NCBI RefSeq assembly: GCF_003351345.1
Contig: NZ_QQTO01000019.1
Coordinates: 124,001 to 188,000, forward strand
Length of the DNA: 64,000 bases
Reading direction: 5' to 3'
DNA from: Allobosea caraganae
GTDB lineage: Bacteria; Pseudomonadota; Alphaproteobacteria; Rhizobiales; Beijerinckiaceae
The number at the start of each line of letters is the position of its first letter. The stretch's first letter is position 1. The notes beneath the pieces are model-generated. The model was given only the letters and a program-made list of their open reading frames with translations, was not told the origin of the DNA and ran no database searches. Below, piece by piece: positions 47,240 through 56,265 of the stretch. A program made the translations under genes and the position numbers.

Positions 47240-48490
47240 GTGACGCAAACGGCACGCACGGTCCGGCGCACGACCACGGTAGGGCTGACGACGGCAGTCC
47301 ACCGCAACAAGCCACTCTCCCGCGCCGGCGTGCTGGAGCGGATGTTCACGGTCGCCTTCTCCGGCCTGGTCTATCCGCAGATCTGGGAGGACCCGGTCGT
47401 CGACATGGAGGCGCTCGAGCTGCGCTCGACCGACCATGTCGTCGCGATCGCGTCGGGCTCGTGCAACGTGCTGTCCTACCTCACCGGCGACCCGGCCAAG
47501 ATCAGCGCGATCGACCTCAACGGAGCGCATATCGCGCTCGGCAAGCTCAAGCTCGCGGCGCTCGCCAGCCTGACGCGGCATGAGGATTTCCTGCGCTTCT
47601 TCGGCCAGGCGCAGTCGAAGGACAATGTCGCGCTTTACGATGGCACGATCGCGCCGCGGCTCGATTCCGTCTCGCGCGGCTACTGGGAGGCGCGCAGCCT
47701 GACTGGCCGGCGGCGCATCCAGGCCTTCGCCGACAATTTCTATCGCCATGGCCTGCTCGGCCGCTTCATCGGCGCCGGCCACTTCCTTGGCCGGACGCTC
47801 GGCTACGATCCGCGCGTGATGCTGAAGGCGCGCGACATGGCCGAGCAGCGCGAGCTGTTCGACCGCCATCTGGCGCCGGTCTTCGACAACAGATTCGTGC
47901 GCTGGCTGATCCGCCAGCCGGCCTCGCTCTACGGGCTCGGCATTCCGCCGGCGCAGTACAAGGCGCTCGCGGCCGATAGCTCCGAGGGTATCAAGGCCGT
48001 GCTGCACCACCGGCTGGAGCGGCTCGCCTGCGGCTTCGACCTGAAGCAGAACTACTTCGCCCGCCAAGCCTTCGGCCGCGGCTATGAGAGCGGCCCCGAC
48101 GCCTCGCTGCCGCCCTATCTGGAGCGGCGCAATTTCGAGGCGGTGCGCGAGCGCTCGAACCGGGTCGGCTACCACCAGAGCGCGATCACGGCCTTCCTGG
48201 AGACACAGCCGGCGGAGAGCTGCGACGCCTATGTCCTACTCGACGCGCAGGACTGGATGAACGATGCCGACCTGACCGCGCTGTGGACGCAGATCACCCG
48301 CACGGCCAAGCCGGGCGCGCGCGTGATCTTCCGCACCGCCGCCGACGAGCGACTGCTGCCGGGGCGGGTGCCTGCCGCCATTCTCGACCAATGGAGCTAT
48401 CAGGAGGCCCGCAGCCGCGAGCTCGGCGAACGCGACCGCTCCTCGATCTACGGCGCGTTCCACCTCTACACCCTGGCGAGGGCCGCGTGA
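47240..48490 (+). CDS. btaA: BtaA: SAM:diacylglycerol 3-amino-3-carboxypropyl transferase (DUF3419)
   Basis: BtaA transfers the aminocarboxypropyl group of SAM to diacylglycerol, the first step of betaine-lipid (DGTS) synthesis. The 416-residue product (start GTG 47240 behind GAGGG; TTG 47237 also possible) shows the DUF3419 pattern: LSRAGVLERMFTVAFSGLVYPQIWEDP, IASGSCNVLSYLTGDP near residue 75, AIDLNGAHIALGKLKLAAL, and YGLGIPPAQYKAL. It overlaps btaB by four bases. A Pho-box-like site lies upstream. Betaine lipid replaces phospholipid under low phosphate in Sinorhizobium; that use here is an inference. Confidence 0.9.
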   Translation: MTQTARTVRRTTTVGLTTAVHRNKPLSRAGVLERMFTVAFSGLVYPQIWEDPVVDMEALELRSTDHVVAIASGSCNVLSYLTGDPAKISAIDLNGAHIALGKLKLAALASLTRHEDFLRFFGQAQSKDNVALYDGTIAPRLDSVSRGYWEARSLTGRRRIQAFADNFYRHGLLGRFIGAGHFLGRTLGYDPRVMLKARDMAEQRELFDRHLAPVFDNRFVRWLIRQPASLYGLGIPPAQYKALAADSSEGIKAVLHHRLERLACGFDLKQNYFARQAFGRGYESGPDASLPPYLERRNFEAVRERSNRVGYHQSAITAFLETQPAESCDAYVLLDAQDWMNDADLTALWTQITRTAKPGARVIFRTAADERLLPGRVPAAILDQWSYQEARSRELGERDRSSIYGAFHLYTLARAA

Positions 48491-49155
48491 GCGCGACCGG
48501 GCGCGGGAACGAGGCGGCTGGTCTGATGGACCGGATGTATCGCCACCAGCGCCATATCTACGACGCCAGCCGCAAGTTCTACCTGCTCGGCCGCGACGGC
48601 ATGATCGCCGGGCTCGCGCCGCCGCAGGGCGGCAGCATCCTGGAGATCGGCTGCGGCACCGGCCGCAACCTGATCAAGCTGGCGCAGACCTATCCGGGAA
48701 CGATCTGCCACGGGCTCGACGTCTCCGAGGCGATGCTGGCAACGGCGCGAAGCAACGTGGCGCGGGCCGGCCTGTCCGAGCGCGTCACGCTGGCGCAGGC
48801 CGATGCGACGCAGTTCGATCCGCAGGCGCTGTTTGGCCGCAGCGGCTTCGACCGCATCGTGATCTCCTACGCGCTCTCGATGATCCCGCCCTGGCAGGGC
48901 GTGGTGGCCCGCGCGCTGCAGACACTCTCGCCGAACGGCTCGCTGCACATCGTCGATTTCGGCGACCAGGCCGGATTACCGGGGCCGTTCAAGGCGGTGC
49001 TCAACCGCTGGCTGACGCTCTTCCACGTCACGCCGCGGCGCGATCTGGGCGAGACGCTCGATGCTCTCGCGAAGGCCGAGGGCGTGCGGGCGCGGACGAT
49101 GCGTCTCTACCGCGGCTATGCCGTCCACGCCGTGGCGGAGCGCGGCGCGGCCTGA
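48487..49155 (+). CDS. btaB: BtaB: methyltransferase for betaine lipid
   Basis: BtaB trimethylates the amine of diacylglyceryl-homoserine with SAM. The 222-residue protein starts at GTG 48487 overlapping the btaA TGA. The SAM motif ILEIGCGTGRNLIKLAQ is near residue 55, GLDVSEAMLATARS near residue 78 and SYALSMIPPWQGV near residue 128, a class I methyltransferase order. Together with btaA it makes a complete two-gene pathway. Confidence 0.9.
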   Translation: MSATGRGNEAAGLMDRMYRHQRHIYDASRKFYLLGRDGMIAGLAPPQGGSILEIGCGTGRNLIKLAQTYPGTICHGLDVSEAMLATARSNVARAGLSERVTLAQADATQFDPQALFGRSGFDRIVISYALSMIPPWQGVVARALQTLSPNGSLHIVDFGDQAGLPGPFKAVLNRWLTLFHVTPRRDLGETLDALAKAEGVRARTMRLYRGYAVHAVAERGAA

Positions 49156-49163
49156 GAGACCGC

Positions 49164-49445
49164 TCAGCTGACGGTCACGCCCTTCCAGAAGGCGACGCGG
49201 TTCTTGATCTCGGCTGCGGCTGGCTGCGGGTCGGCATAGTACCAGGCCGCGTCCTTGTTCTCGGCGCCGTCGACTACAATCGAATGGTAGTTCGCCGTGC
49301 CCTTCCAGGGGCAGACCGAGGTGGTGTCGCTCGGCTTGAAATACTCGCCCCGGATCGTCTCGCGCGGGAAATAATGGTTGCCCTCGACGACGACCGTGTC
49401 GTCGGATTCAGCCAGCACCGCGCCGTTCCAGACTGCCTTGACCAT
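49164..49445 (-). CDS. DUF427 protein
   Basis: The 93-residue product matches DUF427: VKAVWNGAVLAESDDTVVVEGNHYFPRETIRGEYF, then SVCPWKGTANYHSIVVDG and AAWYYADPQPAAAEIKNRVAFWKGV, with the conserved CPWKG and YYxxP motifs. Start 49445 has AAGGAG correctly spaced. The small beta-barrel fold is of unknown role. It converges on btaB, eight bases between stops. Confidence 0.92.
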   Translation of the reverse strand: MVKAVWNGAVLAESDDTVVVEGNHYFPRETIRGEYFKPSDTTSVCPWKGTANYHSIVVDGAENKDAAWYYADPQPAAAEIKNRVAFWKGVTVS

Positions 49446-49478
49446 GGCCTTGCTCCTTTGGAATCTCATCAGGAGCTT

Positions 49479-49703
49479 CTAGATAGGGTCCCTGGTCCGG
49501 TTTCGCTCGGCATGGCGGGCACGCACGGCATCGAAGGCAGTCTTGGCCGGGATGCCTCGCGACGGGTCAGCCTTCATGGCGTCGAAGGCCGGCCCAACCT
49601 TGTCGCGAAGCCAGGTCTCGAACGCACTGCTGCGGAGCTGTGCCTCAATGAAGGCGTTAGCCTCTGGCGCGAGAGTGATGACGTGCTTGGCGGTGCTCGG
49701 CAT
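49479..49703 (-). CDS. Orphan ParD/RHH-type antitoxin-like protein
   Basis: The 74-residue protein starts STAKHVITLAPEANAFIEAQLRSS, the ribbon-helix-helix beginning of ParD-type antitoxins, and ends FDAMKADPSRGIPAKTAFDAVRARHAE, a motif common in antitoxins paired with ParE/RelE toxins. No ParE-like gene follows or precedes it; the next gene on the strand is DUF427. It may be a remnant, an orphan regulator, or partner to a toxin elsewhere. Confidence 0.7.
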   Translation of the reverse strand: MPSTAKHVITLAPEANAFIEAQLRSSAFETWLRDKVGPAFDAMKADPSRGIPAKTAFDAVRARHAERNRTRDPI

Positions 49704-49789
49704 GGCGCTGCTCTTCTACTGGCCGAAGCATAGCACGGCCAGGGTTCGCCTGAACAAGCTTCCCAGGCTGAATTAGGTCGCAACCCGCC

Positions 49790-50350
49790 TCAATGCCGCG
49801 TTTCGGGCTCGCGCTCGCCGCTCAGGCCCTCGACCGTGATCGCCGTCTTCTTCGGCATGCCGACCATCCGGCCGATCATCGCCGGCAGCGGCATCATGCC
49901 GTGGGCGGCCTTCATCAGCGCGAGATTGGCCAGGATGTCGGCCGGGAAGGGCGTGACCTTGCGGCTGCCGAGGTCGACATGGAGCGAGAGGTTCTCGCTC
50001 GTCGCCGCGAGCCAGCCTTCGCCGGCATGGCGCATCTCGAGATAGTAGTGCAGCCGCTTCTCGTCGAAGGCGATCAGCTGCGCGGTGACGCGCACGATGT
50101 CGTCGATGGTCAGCTCGCGCTTGTAGAGGATGTGGCATTCGGCCGCGAAGGTCGAGGCGTGGCGCGTCTCGACATAGTCCTGGCTCAGGCCGACGAGCGA
50201 GAAGACCTCGTCGACCGCGCGGTCGAACAGGACGTGGTAATAGGCCATGTTGAGATGGCCGTTATAGTCGATCCAATCAGGCTCGACCCGCATCGCGGAC
50301 GAGACGAATGGGGCGAAGAACAGCGCCGGAGCGCGGATTTCGTCTTTCAT
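49790..50350 (-). CDS. Thioesterase-family (4HBT, hot-dog) protein
   Basis: The 186-residue product has the acyl-CoA thioesterase hot-dog motif VEPDWIDYNGHLNMAYYHVLFDRAVDEVF in parts near residue 23, with Asp in DYNGHLN as the probable catalytic site, and HILYKRELTIDDIVRVTAQLIAF near residue 75. The unusual C-terminus (about residues 150-186) is a helical extension ending REPETRH. Substrate unknown. Confidence 0.85.
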   Translation of the reverse strand: MKDEIRAPALFFAPFVSSAMRVEPDWIDYNGHLNMAYYHVLFDRAVDEVFSLVGLSQDYVETRHASTFAAECHILYKRELTIDDIVRVTAQLIAFDEKRLHYYLEMRHAGEGWLAATSENLSLHVDLGSRKVTPFPADILANLALMKAAHGMMPLPAMIGRMVGMPKKTAITVEGLSGEREPETRH

Positions 50351-50536
50351 GGCCGCCTCCCTTTCGCCGTCGCGCGTGCGGTACGGCCTCCGCTCGCGCC
50401 GTTGACCTCATCAAGACGCGAGGCGGTTAAGAAACCATCCCGCCTCGCCTGGTGCCTCTCGTGTGTCGGGCGAACCAGCCATCGACCGTGACGGGCCGCC
50501 GAGTAGTCCGACAAGACCACGGCCCGATAAGACTTA

Positions 50537-50587
50537 AGAGCATGACGGCGTCCGAAAAGCGGTTCCCACTTTCCGGCATCATGCTCT
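50537..50587. repeat. Palindromic intergenic repeat, family A, copy 3
   Basis: AGAGCATGACGGCGTCCGAA opens the unit and CCGGCATCATGCTCT closes it; it lacks the CTCATCAAAGAGT lead-in of copies 1 and 2. It lies in the 306-base gap between the thioesterase and flavoprotein genes; no gene is seen in the rest of that gap. Confidence 0.8.
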
Positions 50588-50656
50588 AGGGTCAGTCCTA
50601 TCAGTTCAACCGCTTAAGAAGCCGACCAGTTCCAAGTTAAGCGCCTCGTTCGGAAA

Positions 50657-52102
50657 ATGACAATGAGCCTGCCTGTCACAGCCCTTCATGCCGCCTCCGC
50701 TTCCGCCGCAAGCCTGCCGCCCTCGCCAGAGGCCGTCGCCGCCGTGATCGCCGCGCTGGCCGCCAGCTTCGGCAACCGCCTCGTCACCAGTCAGGCGGTG
50801 CGCCACCAGCACGGTCACACCCTGACCTGGATCCCGACCCAGGCGCCGGACGCGGTGGTCTACCCGCAGAGCACGGAAGAGGTGGCCGAGATCGTCAAGC
50901 TCTGCGCCGGGCATGGCGTGCCGGTCATCGCCTTCGGCACCGGCACCTCGCTGGAGGGCCATGTCAACGCACCCTTCGGCGGCGTCACGGTCGACCTGAC
51001 CCAGATGAAGCGGATCGTTGCGGTGCATGCCGAGGATCTCGACGTCACCGTCGAGGCCGGCGTGACCCGCAAGGAGCTGAACGAGCACCTGCGCGACCAG
51101 GGCCTGTTCTTCCCGATCGATCCCGGCGCCGACGCCTCGCTCGGCGGCATGGCGGCGACGCGGGCTTCGGGCACCAATGCGGTGCGCTACGGCACGATGA
51201 AGGACAATGTGCTGGCGCTGACCGCCGTGATGGCCGACGGCTCGGTCATCAGGACGGCGAGCCGGGCGCGCAAGTCCTCGGCCGGCTACGACCTCACCCG
51301 CCTGCTCGTCGGCTCGGAGGGCACGCTCGGCATCATCACCGAGGTCACGGTCAAGCTGCATGGCATTCCCGAGGCGATCTCGGCCGGCGTCTGCCCGTTT
51401 CCCTCGGTCCAGGCGGCCTGCGACACCGCCATCATCACGATCCAGACCGGCCTGCCGGTGGCGCGCATCGAGCTGCTCGACGACGTGATGATCCGCGGCG
51501 TCAACCTCCATTCCAAGCTCGGCCTGCCCGAGACGACCATGCTCTTCGTCGAGTTCCACGGCTCGGAAGCCGGCGTGAAGGAGCAGGCCGAGCGCTTCGG
51601 CGAGATCGCGGCCGAGTATGGCGGCGGCCCGTTCGACTGGGCGACCAAGGCCGAGGACCGCTCCAAGCTCTGGCAGGCCCGCCACGACGCCTATTGGGCG
51701 GCGCGCGCGCTGCGTCCCGGCACGGAATCGGTCGCGACCGATGTCTGCGTGCCGATCTCGCGGCTGGCCGAATGCGTCGAGGAGACCAAGCGCGACATCG
51801 AGGCGAGCGGGCTGATCGCGCCGATCGCGGGGCATGTCGGCGACGGCAACTTCCATACCCAGCCGCTGGTCGACCTCGAGAACGAGGACGAGGTCGAGCG
51901 CTGCCGCGGCTTCATCGACCGGCTGGTCAAGCGGGCGCTGGCGATGGACGGCACCTGCACCGGCGAGCATGGCGTCGGCCAGAAGAAGATCAAGTACCTC
52001 GAACTCGAGCACAGTCCGGCGACGCTCGACGTGATGCGGCTGATCAAGCGCTCGCTCGACCCGCAGAACATCCTGAATCCGGGCAAGATCATCGCGTTGT
52101 GA
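50657..52102 (+). CDS. FAD-binding oxidase of the GlcD/D-lactate dehydrogenase type
   Basis: The 481-residue product has a PCMH-type FAD-binding domain (about residues 60-240: VVYPQSTEEVAEIVKLC, PVIAFGTGTSLEGH, DPGADASLGGMAATRASG, GYDLTRLLVGSEGTLGIITEVTV) and a C-terminal cap with GHVGDGNFHTQPLVD near residue 392 and GTCTGEHGVGQKKIKYL near residue 432, the family's metal/substrate motifs. It is close to D-lactate or 2-hydroxyacid dehydrogenases. Electron acceptor unknown. A stable hairpin follows at 52144. Confidence 0.9.
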   Translation: MTMSLPVTALHAASASAASLPPSPEAVAAVIAALAASFGNRLVTSQAVRHQHGHTLTWIPTQAPDAVVYPQSTEEVAEIVKLCAGHGVPVIAFGTGTSLEGHVNAPFGGVTVDLTQMKRIVAVHAEDLDVTVEAGVTRKELNEHLRDQGLFFPIDPGADASLGGMAATRASGTNAVRYGTMKDNVLALTAVMADGSVIRTASRARKSSAGYDLTRLLVGSEGTLGIITEVTVKLHGIPEAISAGVCPFPSVQAACDTAIITIQTGLPVARIELLDDVMIRGVNLHSKLGLPETTMLFVEFHGSEAGVKEQAERFGEIAAEYGGGPFDWATKAEDRSKLWQARHDAYWAARALRPGTESVATDVCVPISRLAECVEETKRDIEASGLIAPIAGHVGDGNFHTQPLVDLENEDEVERCRGFIDRLVKRALAMDGTCTGEHGVGQKKIKYLELEHSPATLDVMRLIKRSLDPQNILNPGKIIAL

Positions 52103-52143
52103 CATGACAGCGTCTTGCGGCAGGCTATCAAGGACAGGAATGT

Positions 52144-52177
52144 CGTGATCTTGCCGCGACTAGCCGGCAAGATCACG
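52144..52177. terminator. 13-bp perfect hairpin after the flavoprotein gene
   Basis: CGTGATCTTGCCG (52144-52156) pairs with CGGCAAGATCACG (52165-52177) around an eight-base loop, 42 bases after the stop. No T-run follows; Rho assistance or mRNA stabilising is possible. The remaining gap to asmA shows no gene. Confidence 0.5.
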
Positions 52178-52352
52178 GAACCGCCGAGAGACGGTTTGAG
52201 AATTCTACTGGCCTGGTCGTCTGGTGCGGCTGTCTGCGCTTCCGGTGCTCACGGACCAATGTCCGTTGCGCTCCGGTTCTCGACAACCGCGCCAGCCGAG
52301 TCATGCCAGCGAATCCTCAAATCGCCTGTGACAAGAGGGATGTTGCTGCAAG

Positions 52353-55300
52353 GTGCGTGAGAGCCTGACAGTTCTGGCTGGCCTACTGGTGCTGACGCTG
52401 CTTGCAGCGCTTGTCGGCCCAGGCTTCGTCGACTGGCGCAGCTACCGGCAGGAATTCGAGACGCGGCTGACCGCGGCGCTTGGCGTCGAGACCAGGGTGG
52501 CCGGCGGCATCGGCATGCGCCTGCTGCCCTCGCCGCGGCTGACTCTGGGCGATGTCCGCCTCGGCGACGCGGACGGGGCGACGAGTTCGGCCACGGTCGA
52601 GCAGGTCACGGTCGAGCTCGCCCTGGCGCCGCTGGCGCGCGGCGAGTTCCGCTTCGCCGATGTCGAAGTCGAGGGCGCGACGCTCTCGCTCGTCGCCGAC
52701 GAGACCGGCGCCGTGCTGCTGCCGCGCCGGATCGGCACCGGCCTGCCGGTGCAGACCAGCCTGGACCGGCTCAGCCTGCGCCGTTCGGCCGTGCTGTGGC
52801 ATGAGCGGGGCAAGGCGGCGGTGACGCTCTCGCCGGTCTCCGCCGAGATTTCGGCCGTGAGCCTGGCGGGGCCCTGGCGCGTCGAAGGCGAGGTGGCGGG
52901 CGCATCGCTGCGGCTCTCGACCGGCGAGGCCGAGGCGGATGGCCGGCTGCGCGCCAAGGCCTCGATTACGGGCGAGGAGGCGCAGGTCGGGTTCGACGGC
53001 TATTTCCAGCTGCCGGGCGCCAATGGCAGCATCAGGCCGGGGCTGGACGGCGCGTTCTCGCTGGCGCCGGGCGGCGCGATCAGCCTCTCCGGTCGGATCG
53101 GCGGCAACGGCCGCCAGCTCGACCTCACCGGCCTCGTCGTCGACATTGCCGGCGGCGCGCTGCGGCTGGAGGGCGAGGGCCAGTTCCTGCCGGTGTCCGG
53201 AACCGGCTCCGTGGGCCTGCGGGCGCGGCGGCTCGATGCCGATGCGCTGGCCGCGGCGCTGAGCGAGCGCGTCGGCTTCGAGCGCGCCTTGCGCGGCTTG
53301 CCGGGCACGATTGATCTCGGGCTCGATGTCGACCAGGTCGCCTGGCGCGGCGAGGATTTCTCGGCTGCCGCCCTGCGCGGCACCTTGACCGAGGAGGGGT
53401 TGAAGAACGCCTCGGCTTCGGTGCGGGTGGCCGGCGCGCTGATCGGCGCCAGCGGTGCGGCCGATGCCAACGGCCTGCGCGGCAAGCTCAACCTCAAGGC
53501 CGAGGATGCCCGCCGCGTCGCGCTGGCGCTGGCGCGGGCCGGGCTCGACCCGGCGCTGGCCGACATGATCGCGGCGCTCGGAAAGGTCGATGCCGAGGTC
53601 GTGGGGGACTGGGCGCCGGAGCGCCTGCAGATCGAGCGGGCGACCATCGCGGGGGCTTCGGGCCTGCGGCTCGACGGCTCCGGCGAGGTCGCGGCCGAGC
53701 GGCTGAACGCCAAGCTCGCCGTGCAAGGGCTCGACCTCAACACCTTGCCGCCGGGCGAGAGTTTTGCCGGGCTGATCGGCCGGCGCGACCTGGCGCTCGA
53801 CCTCACCCTCAATGGCGCGCGCTACCGCAATGCGCCGCCCGGTTCGGCCAGGCTCGACCTGCGCCGCGAGGGCGCGAGCTGGCGGCTGAGCCACTTCTCC
53901 GTCGATGGCTTCGGCGGCGTCGCGGTGACGGGGGCGGGCGCGCTGCTGCCTGAGGGCGGCGAGATCGCCGGCCGCATCCGTGCACCGCGCTTCGAGACGC
54001 TGGCCGCGCTGGCCGGGCCGATCCTGCCCGACAGCGTGCGGCAGTCCTTGGCGCGGGTCGGTGAGGGGCTGTCGCGGCTCGACGCCAACTACCGCCTGAC
54101 GCGGGCTCCGAGCGGGGATACGGCGCTGACGCTGGATGGCGGCGCGCAGGCCGGCAAGCTCACCTTGAACGCCCGGCTCGATGCCGGCGGCACCTGGACC
54201 AATGCCGATCTCGGCGTCGATCTGGGCGACCGCCGCCAGATCTTCACGGCGCTTGGCCTGCCTGTGCCGCAGCTGGGCGGTTCCGGGCGCTTCACCCTCT
54301 CGAAGGACCGCGGCCGGCTTGCAGGCTCGCTTGCCGGGGCAGGGTTGTCGATCGCGCTCGACGCCGATGCGGCCGCGCCGCGCCTGACCGTGCAGGCCGA
54401 TCGGCCGGGCCAGATCCTGCCGGAAGGCCCGGCACGGCTCCTGCCCGACGAGTTGCTCGATGCCAATGCGCGGGTTCGCTTTGCCCCGGATCAGATCGCG
54501 CTGGACGATCTCGTCGCCAATCTCGGCGGCGGCAGTGCGCGCGGATCCCTGGTGCTGCCGCGCGAAGGGGCCGTCACTGGGAAACTTGCGCTCCAGCGGG
54601 CCGATCTGCGGGCCCTGCTGGGCGCTTCGCTCGGGGGCGGTACGGCCGCGCCCGGAGTCAACTGGTCGACCGCGCGCTTCAGTCCCGTCGCCCAGCTCGG
54701 CGATCTCGGCTTGGCGATCGAGACGCCGTCCCTGCGCGTCAACGATGGCATTGAGTTGCGCGATGCGAGCTTCGAGCTCAAGGCGGACAGTGACGGGCTC
54801 AAGGTCGAGAAGCTCGCCGGCTCCTATGGTGGCGGCAAGGTCTCGGGCCAGCTTTCCGCGCGGCGCGAGGGCGGGCTGGCGCAGCTCACCGGCCGCGTCG
54901 GGCTGGCGCAGGTCGATCTCGCCGGGCTGAGCGGCGGCGCGCTCGGCGGCAAGGTCTCCGGCCAGTTCGAGGCCGGCGGCTCCGGCGAGAGCCCGGCGCG
55001 GCTGGTCGCCGGGTTGGGCGGCGCGGGATCGCTGACCTTCGCCGGGGCGACCCTCGCGAAGTTCGATCCCAGCGGCTATGCCCGCGTCATCGCAGCGACG
55101 GGCGAGGACGCCTCCGAGAGCGAGAGCGCGCGCTTGCAAGACCGGCTCAGCGCGGCGCTCGACCAGGGCGCCTGGCAGCTCGGCGACGTCACGCTCGGCT
55201 TCACGCTGGCCGGCGGCATCGTCCGGCTCTCGCCGACGACGATCGAGCGCTCGCAAGTGCGGGCCGAGGCGAGCGGGCTGGTCGATCTCCGGGCGCTCAA

Positions 55301-56000
55301 TGCCGATCTGCGGCTGGGCCTGCGGCCGCTCGGAGCCATGCCGAAGGGCTGGACGATGCAGTCGGCGCCGCCGCTCGGTATCGCCTGGCGGGGGCCGCTG
55401 TCGGGCCTGCGCCGCGAGGCCGATGTCAGCGCGCTGTCGAATGCGGTTGCGGCGCGCGCGCTGGCGCGCGAGATCGAGCGGGTCGAGGCCTTCGAGGCGG
55501 ATGCGCGCGAGCGCGCCATGTATTCGCGCCGGCTGCGGGCCGAGCGCGAGATGCGCGAGAACGAGCGCAAGCTCGGCGAGTTCGTGAAGGCGGAGGAGGA
55601 GCGCCGCATCGTCGAGGCGAAGCGCGCGGAGGAGGAGCGCAAGGTTCAGGAAGCCCGCCGCATCGCCGACGAAAAGAAGGCCGAGGACGACCGCCGCGCG
55701 CTCGAGGCGCGCATCCAGGAGGAGACCCGCCGGGCCCAGGAGGCGCAGCGCGTCGAGGAAGCCCGCCGGATGGACGAGATGCGCCGCCGGATGGAGGCCG
55801 AGGAGCGGGCGCGCGCCATCGCCGAGCGTGCCTCGCAGCAGCAACCGGGGCCGCTGATCCTGCCAGGCTCGCCGCGCGAGATCTTCAGCGATCAGGGCTC
55901 CCGGTCCATGACGCCCGGCCAGAGCCCGCCGCCGCTGGCGCCGCCGGTGGAGATCGAATCCGTGCCGAGGCCGCTGTCGCGGACGCCGCTGCCAAACTGA
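52353..56000 (+). CDS. AsmA-family envelope protein with charged coiled-coil tail
   Basis: The 1215-residue product begins with one membrane anchor (residues 1-22, VLAGLLVLTLLAALVGPG) and the AsmA N-terminal motif FVDWRSYRQEFETRL then GGIGMRLLPSPRLTLGDVRLG. The long middle is beta-rich repeats typical of AsmA-like (Vps13-type) lipid-transfer proteins, with the AsmA C-domain near residues 850-1010. Unusual is the end: from about residue 1030 to 1164 a Glu/Arg/Lys/Ala-rich coiled coil with repeats of RRxEEAR-like heptads, then a Pro-rich tail. AsmA proteins span the periplasm to carry phospholipid to the outer membrane. The GTG at 52353 is chosen as only start before the anchor. Confidence 0.88.
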   Translation: MRESLTVLAGLLVLTLLAALVGPGFVDWRSYRQEFETRLTAALGVETRVAGGIGMRLLPSPRLTLGDVRLGDADGATSSATVEQVTVELALAPLARGEFRFADVEVEGATLSLVADETGAVLLPRRIGTGLPVQTSLDRLSLRRSAVLWHERGKAAVTLSPVSAEISAVSLAGPWRVEGEVAGASLRLSTGEAEADGRLRAKASITGEEAQVGFDGYFQLPGANGSIRPGLDGAFSLAPGGAISLSGRIGGNGRQLDLTGLVVDIAGGALRLEGEGQFLPVSGTGSVGLRARRLDADALAAALSERVGFERALRGLPGTIDLGLDVDQVAWRGEDFSAAALRGTLTEEGLKNASASVRVAGALIGASGAADANGLRGKLNLKAEDARRVALALARAGLDPALADMIAALGKVDAEVVGDWAPERLQIERATIAGASGLRLDGSGEVAAERLNAKLAVQGLDLNTLPPGESFAGLIGRRDLALDLTLNGARYRNAPPGSARLDLRREGASWRLSHFSVDGFGGVAVTGAGALLPEGGEIAGRIRAPRFETLAALAGPILPDSVRQSLARVGEGLSRLDANYRLTRAPSGDTALTLDGGAQAGKLTLNARLDAGGTWTNADLGVDLGDRRQIFTALGLPVPQLGGSGRFTLSKDRGRLAGSLAGAGLSIALDADAAAPRLTVQADRPGQILPEGPARLLPDELLDANARVRFAPDQIALDDLVANLGGGSARGSLVLPREGAVTGKLALQRADLRALLGASLGGGTAAPGVNWSTARFSPVAQLGDLGLAIETPSLRVNDGIELRDASFELKADSDGLKVEKLAGSYGGGKVSGQLSARREGGLAQLTGRVGLAQVDLAGLSGGALGGKVSGQFEAGGSGESPARLVAGLGGAGSLTFAGATLAKFDPSGYARVIAATGEDASESESARLQDRLSAALDQGAWQLGDVTLGFTLAGGIVRLSPTTIERSQVRAEASGLVDLRALNADLRLGLRPLGAMPKGWTMQSAPPLGIAWRGPLSGLRREADVSALSNAVAARALAREIERVEAFEADARERAMYSRRLRAEREMRENERKLGEFVKAEEERRIVEAKRAEEERKVQEARRIADEKKAEDDRRALEARIQEETRRAQEAQRVEEARRMDEMRRRMEAEERARAIAERASQQQPGPLILPGSPREIFSDQGSRSMTPGQSPPPLAPPVEIESVPRPLSRTPLPN

Positions 56001-56115
56001 TTCAAGTTCTTAGGATTTTGATTCAAGTGCTTGCCGGGGTGATTCAGGAAGGCGCGGCAAGCTGCTGTTATGGTTTATTTTTTATAAATTCTCGTTTTGG
56101 CTGGACCAGCTTCCG

Positions 56116-56210
56116 CCGTCATGGTCGGGCTTGTCCCGACCATCCACGTCTTCGCCGGTCGAGGACCGTGGCCAAGACGTGGGTGCTCGCCACAAGGGCG
56201 AGCATGACGG
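56116..56210. repeat. Palindromic repeat family B, copy 2
   Basis: CCGTCATGGTCGGGCTTGTC opens and AGGGCGAGCATGACGG closes the unit, with inner CCATCCACGTCTT/AAGACGTGGGTG arms; it is the same family as 36850-36944. It lies in the 265-base gap after asmA; the rest of the gap is AT-richer (TTTATTTTTTATAAATTC at about 56075) without a gene. Confidence 0.8.
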
Positions 56211-56265
56211 GGGAGGGTGTCAGGACGGGGTGCGGGTGGCGAAGCCGGAGTGCCCGGCTGCCATC

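Noticed and set aside
52383..55844. 1153-codon minus-strand frame antisense to the AsmA gene
   Set aside because: Composition is Arg/Gln/Gly-rich with no family motif and it mirrors the codon pattern of the plus-strand gene; GC-rich antisense artefact.
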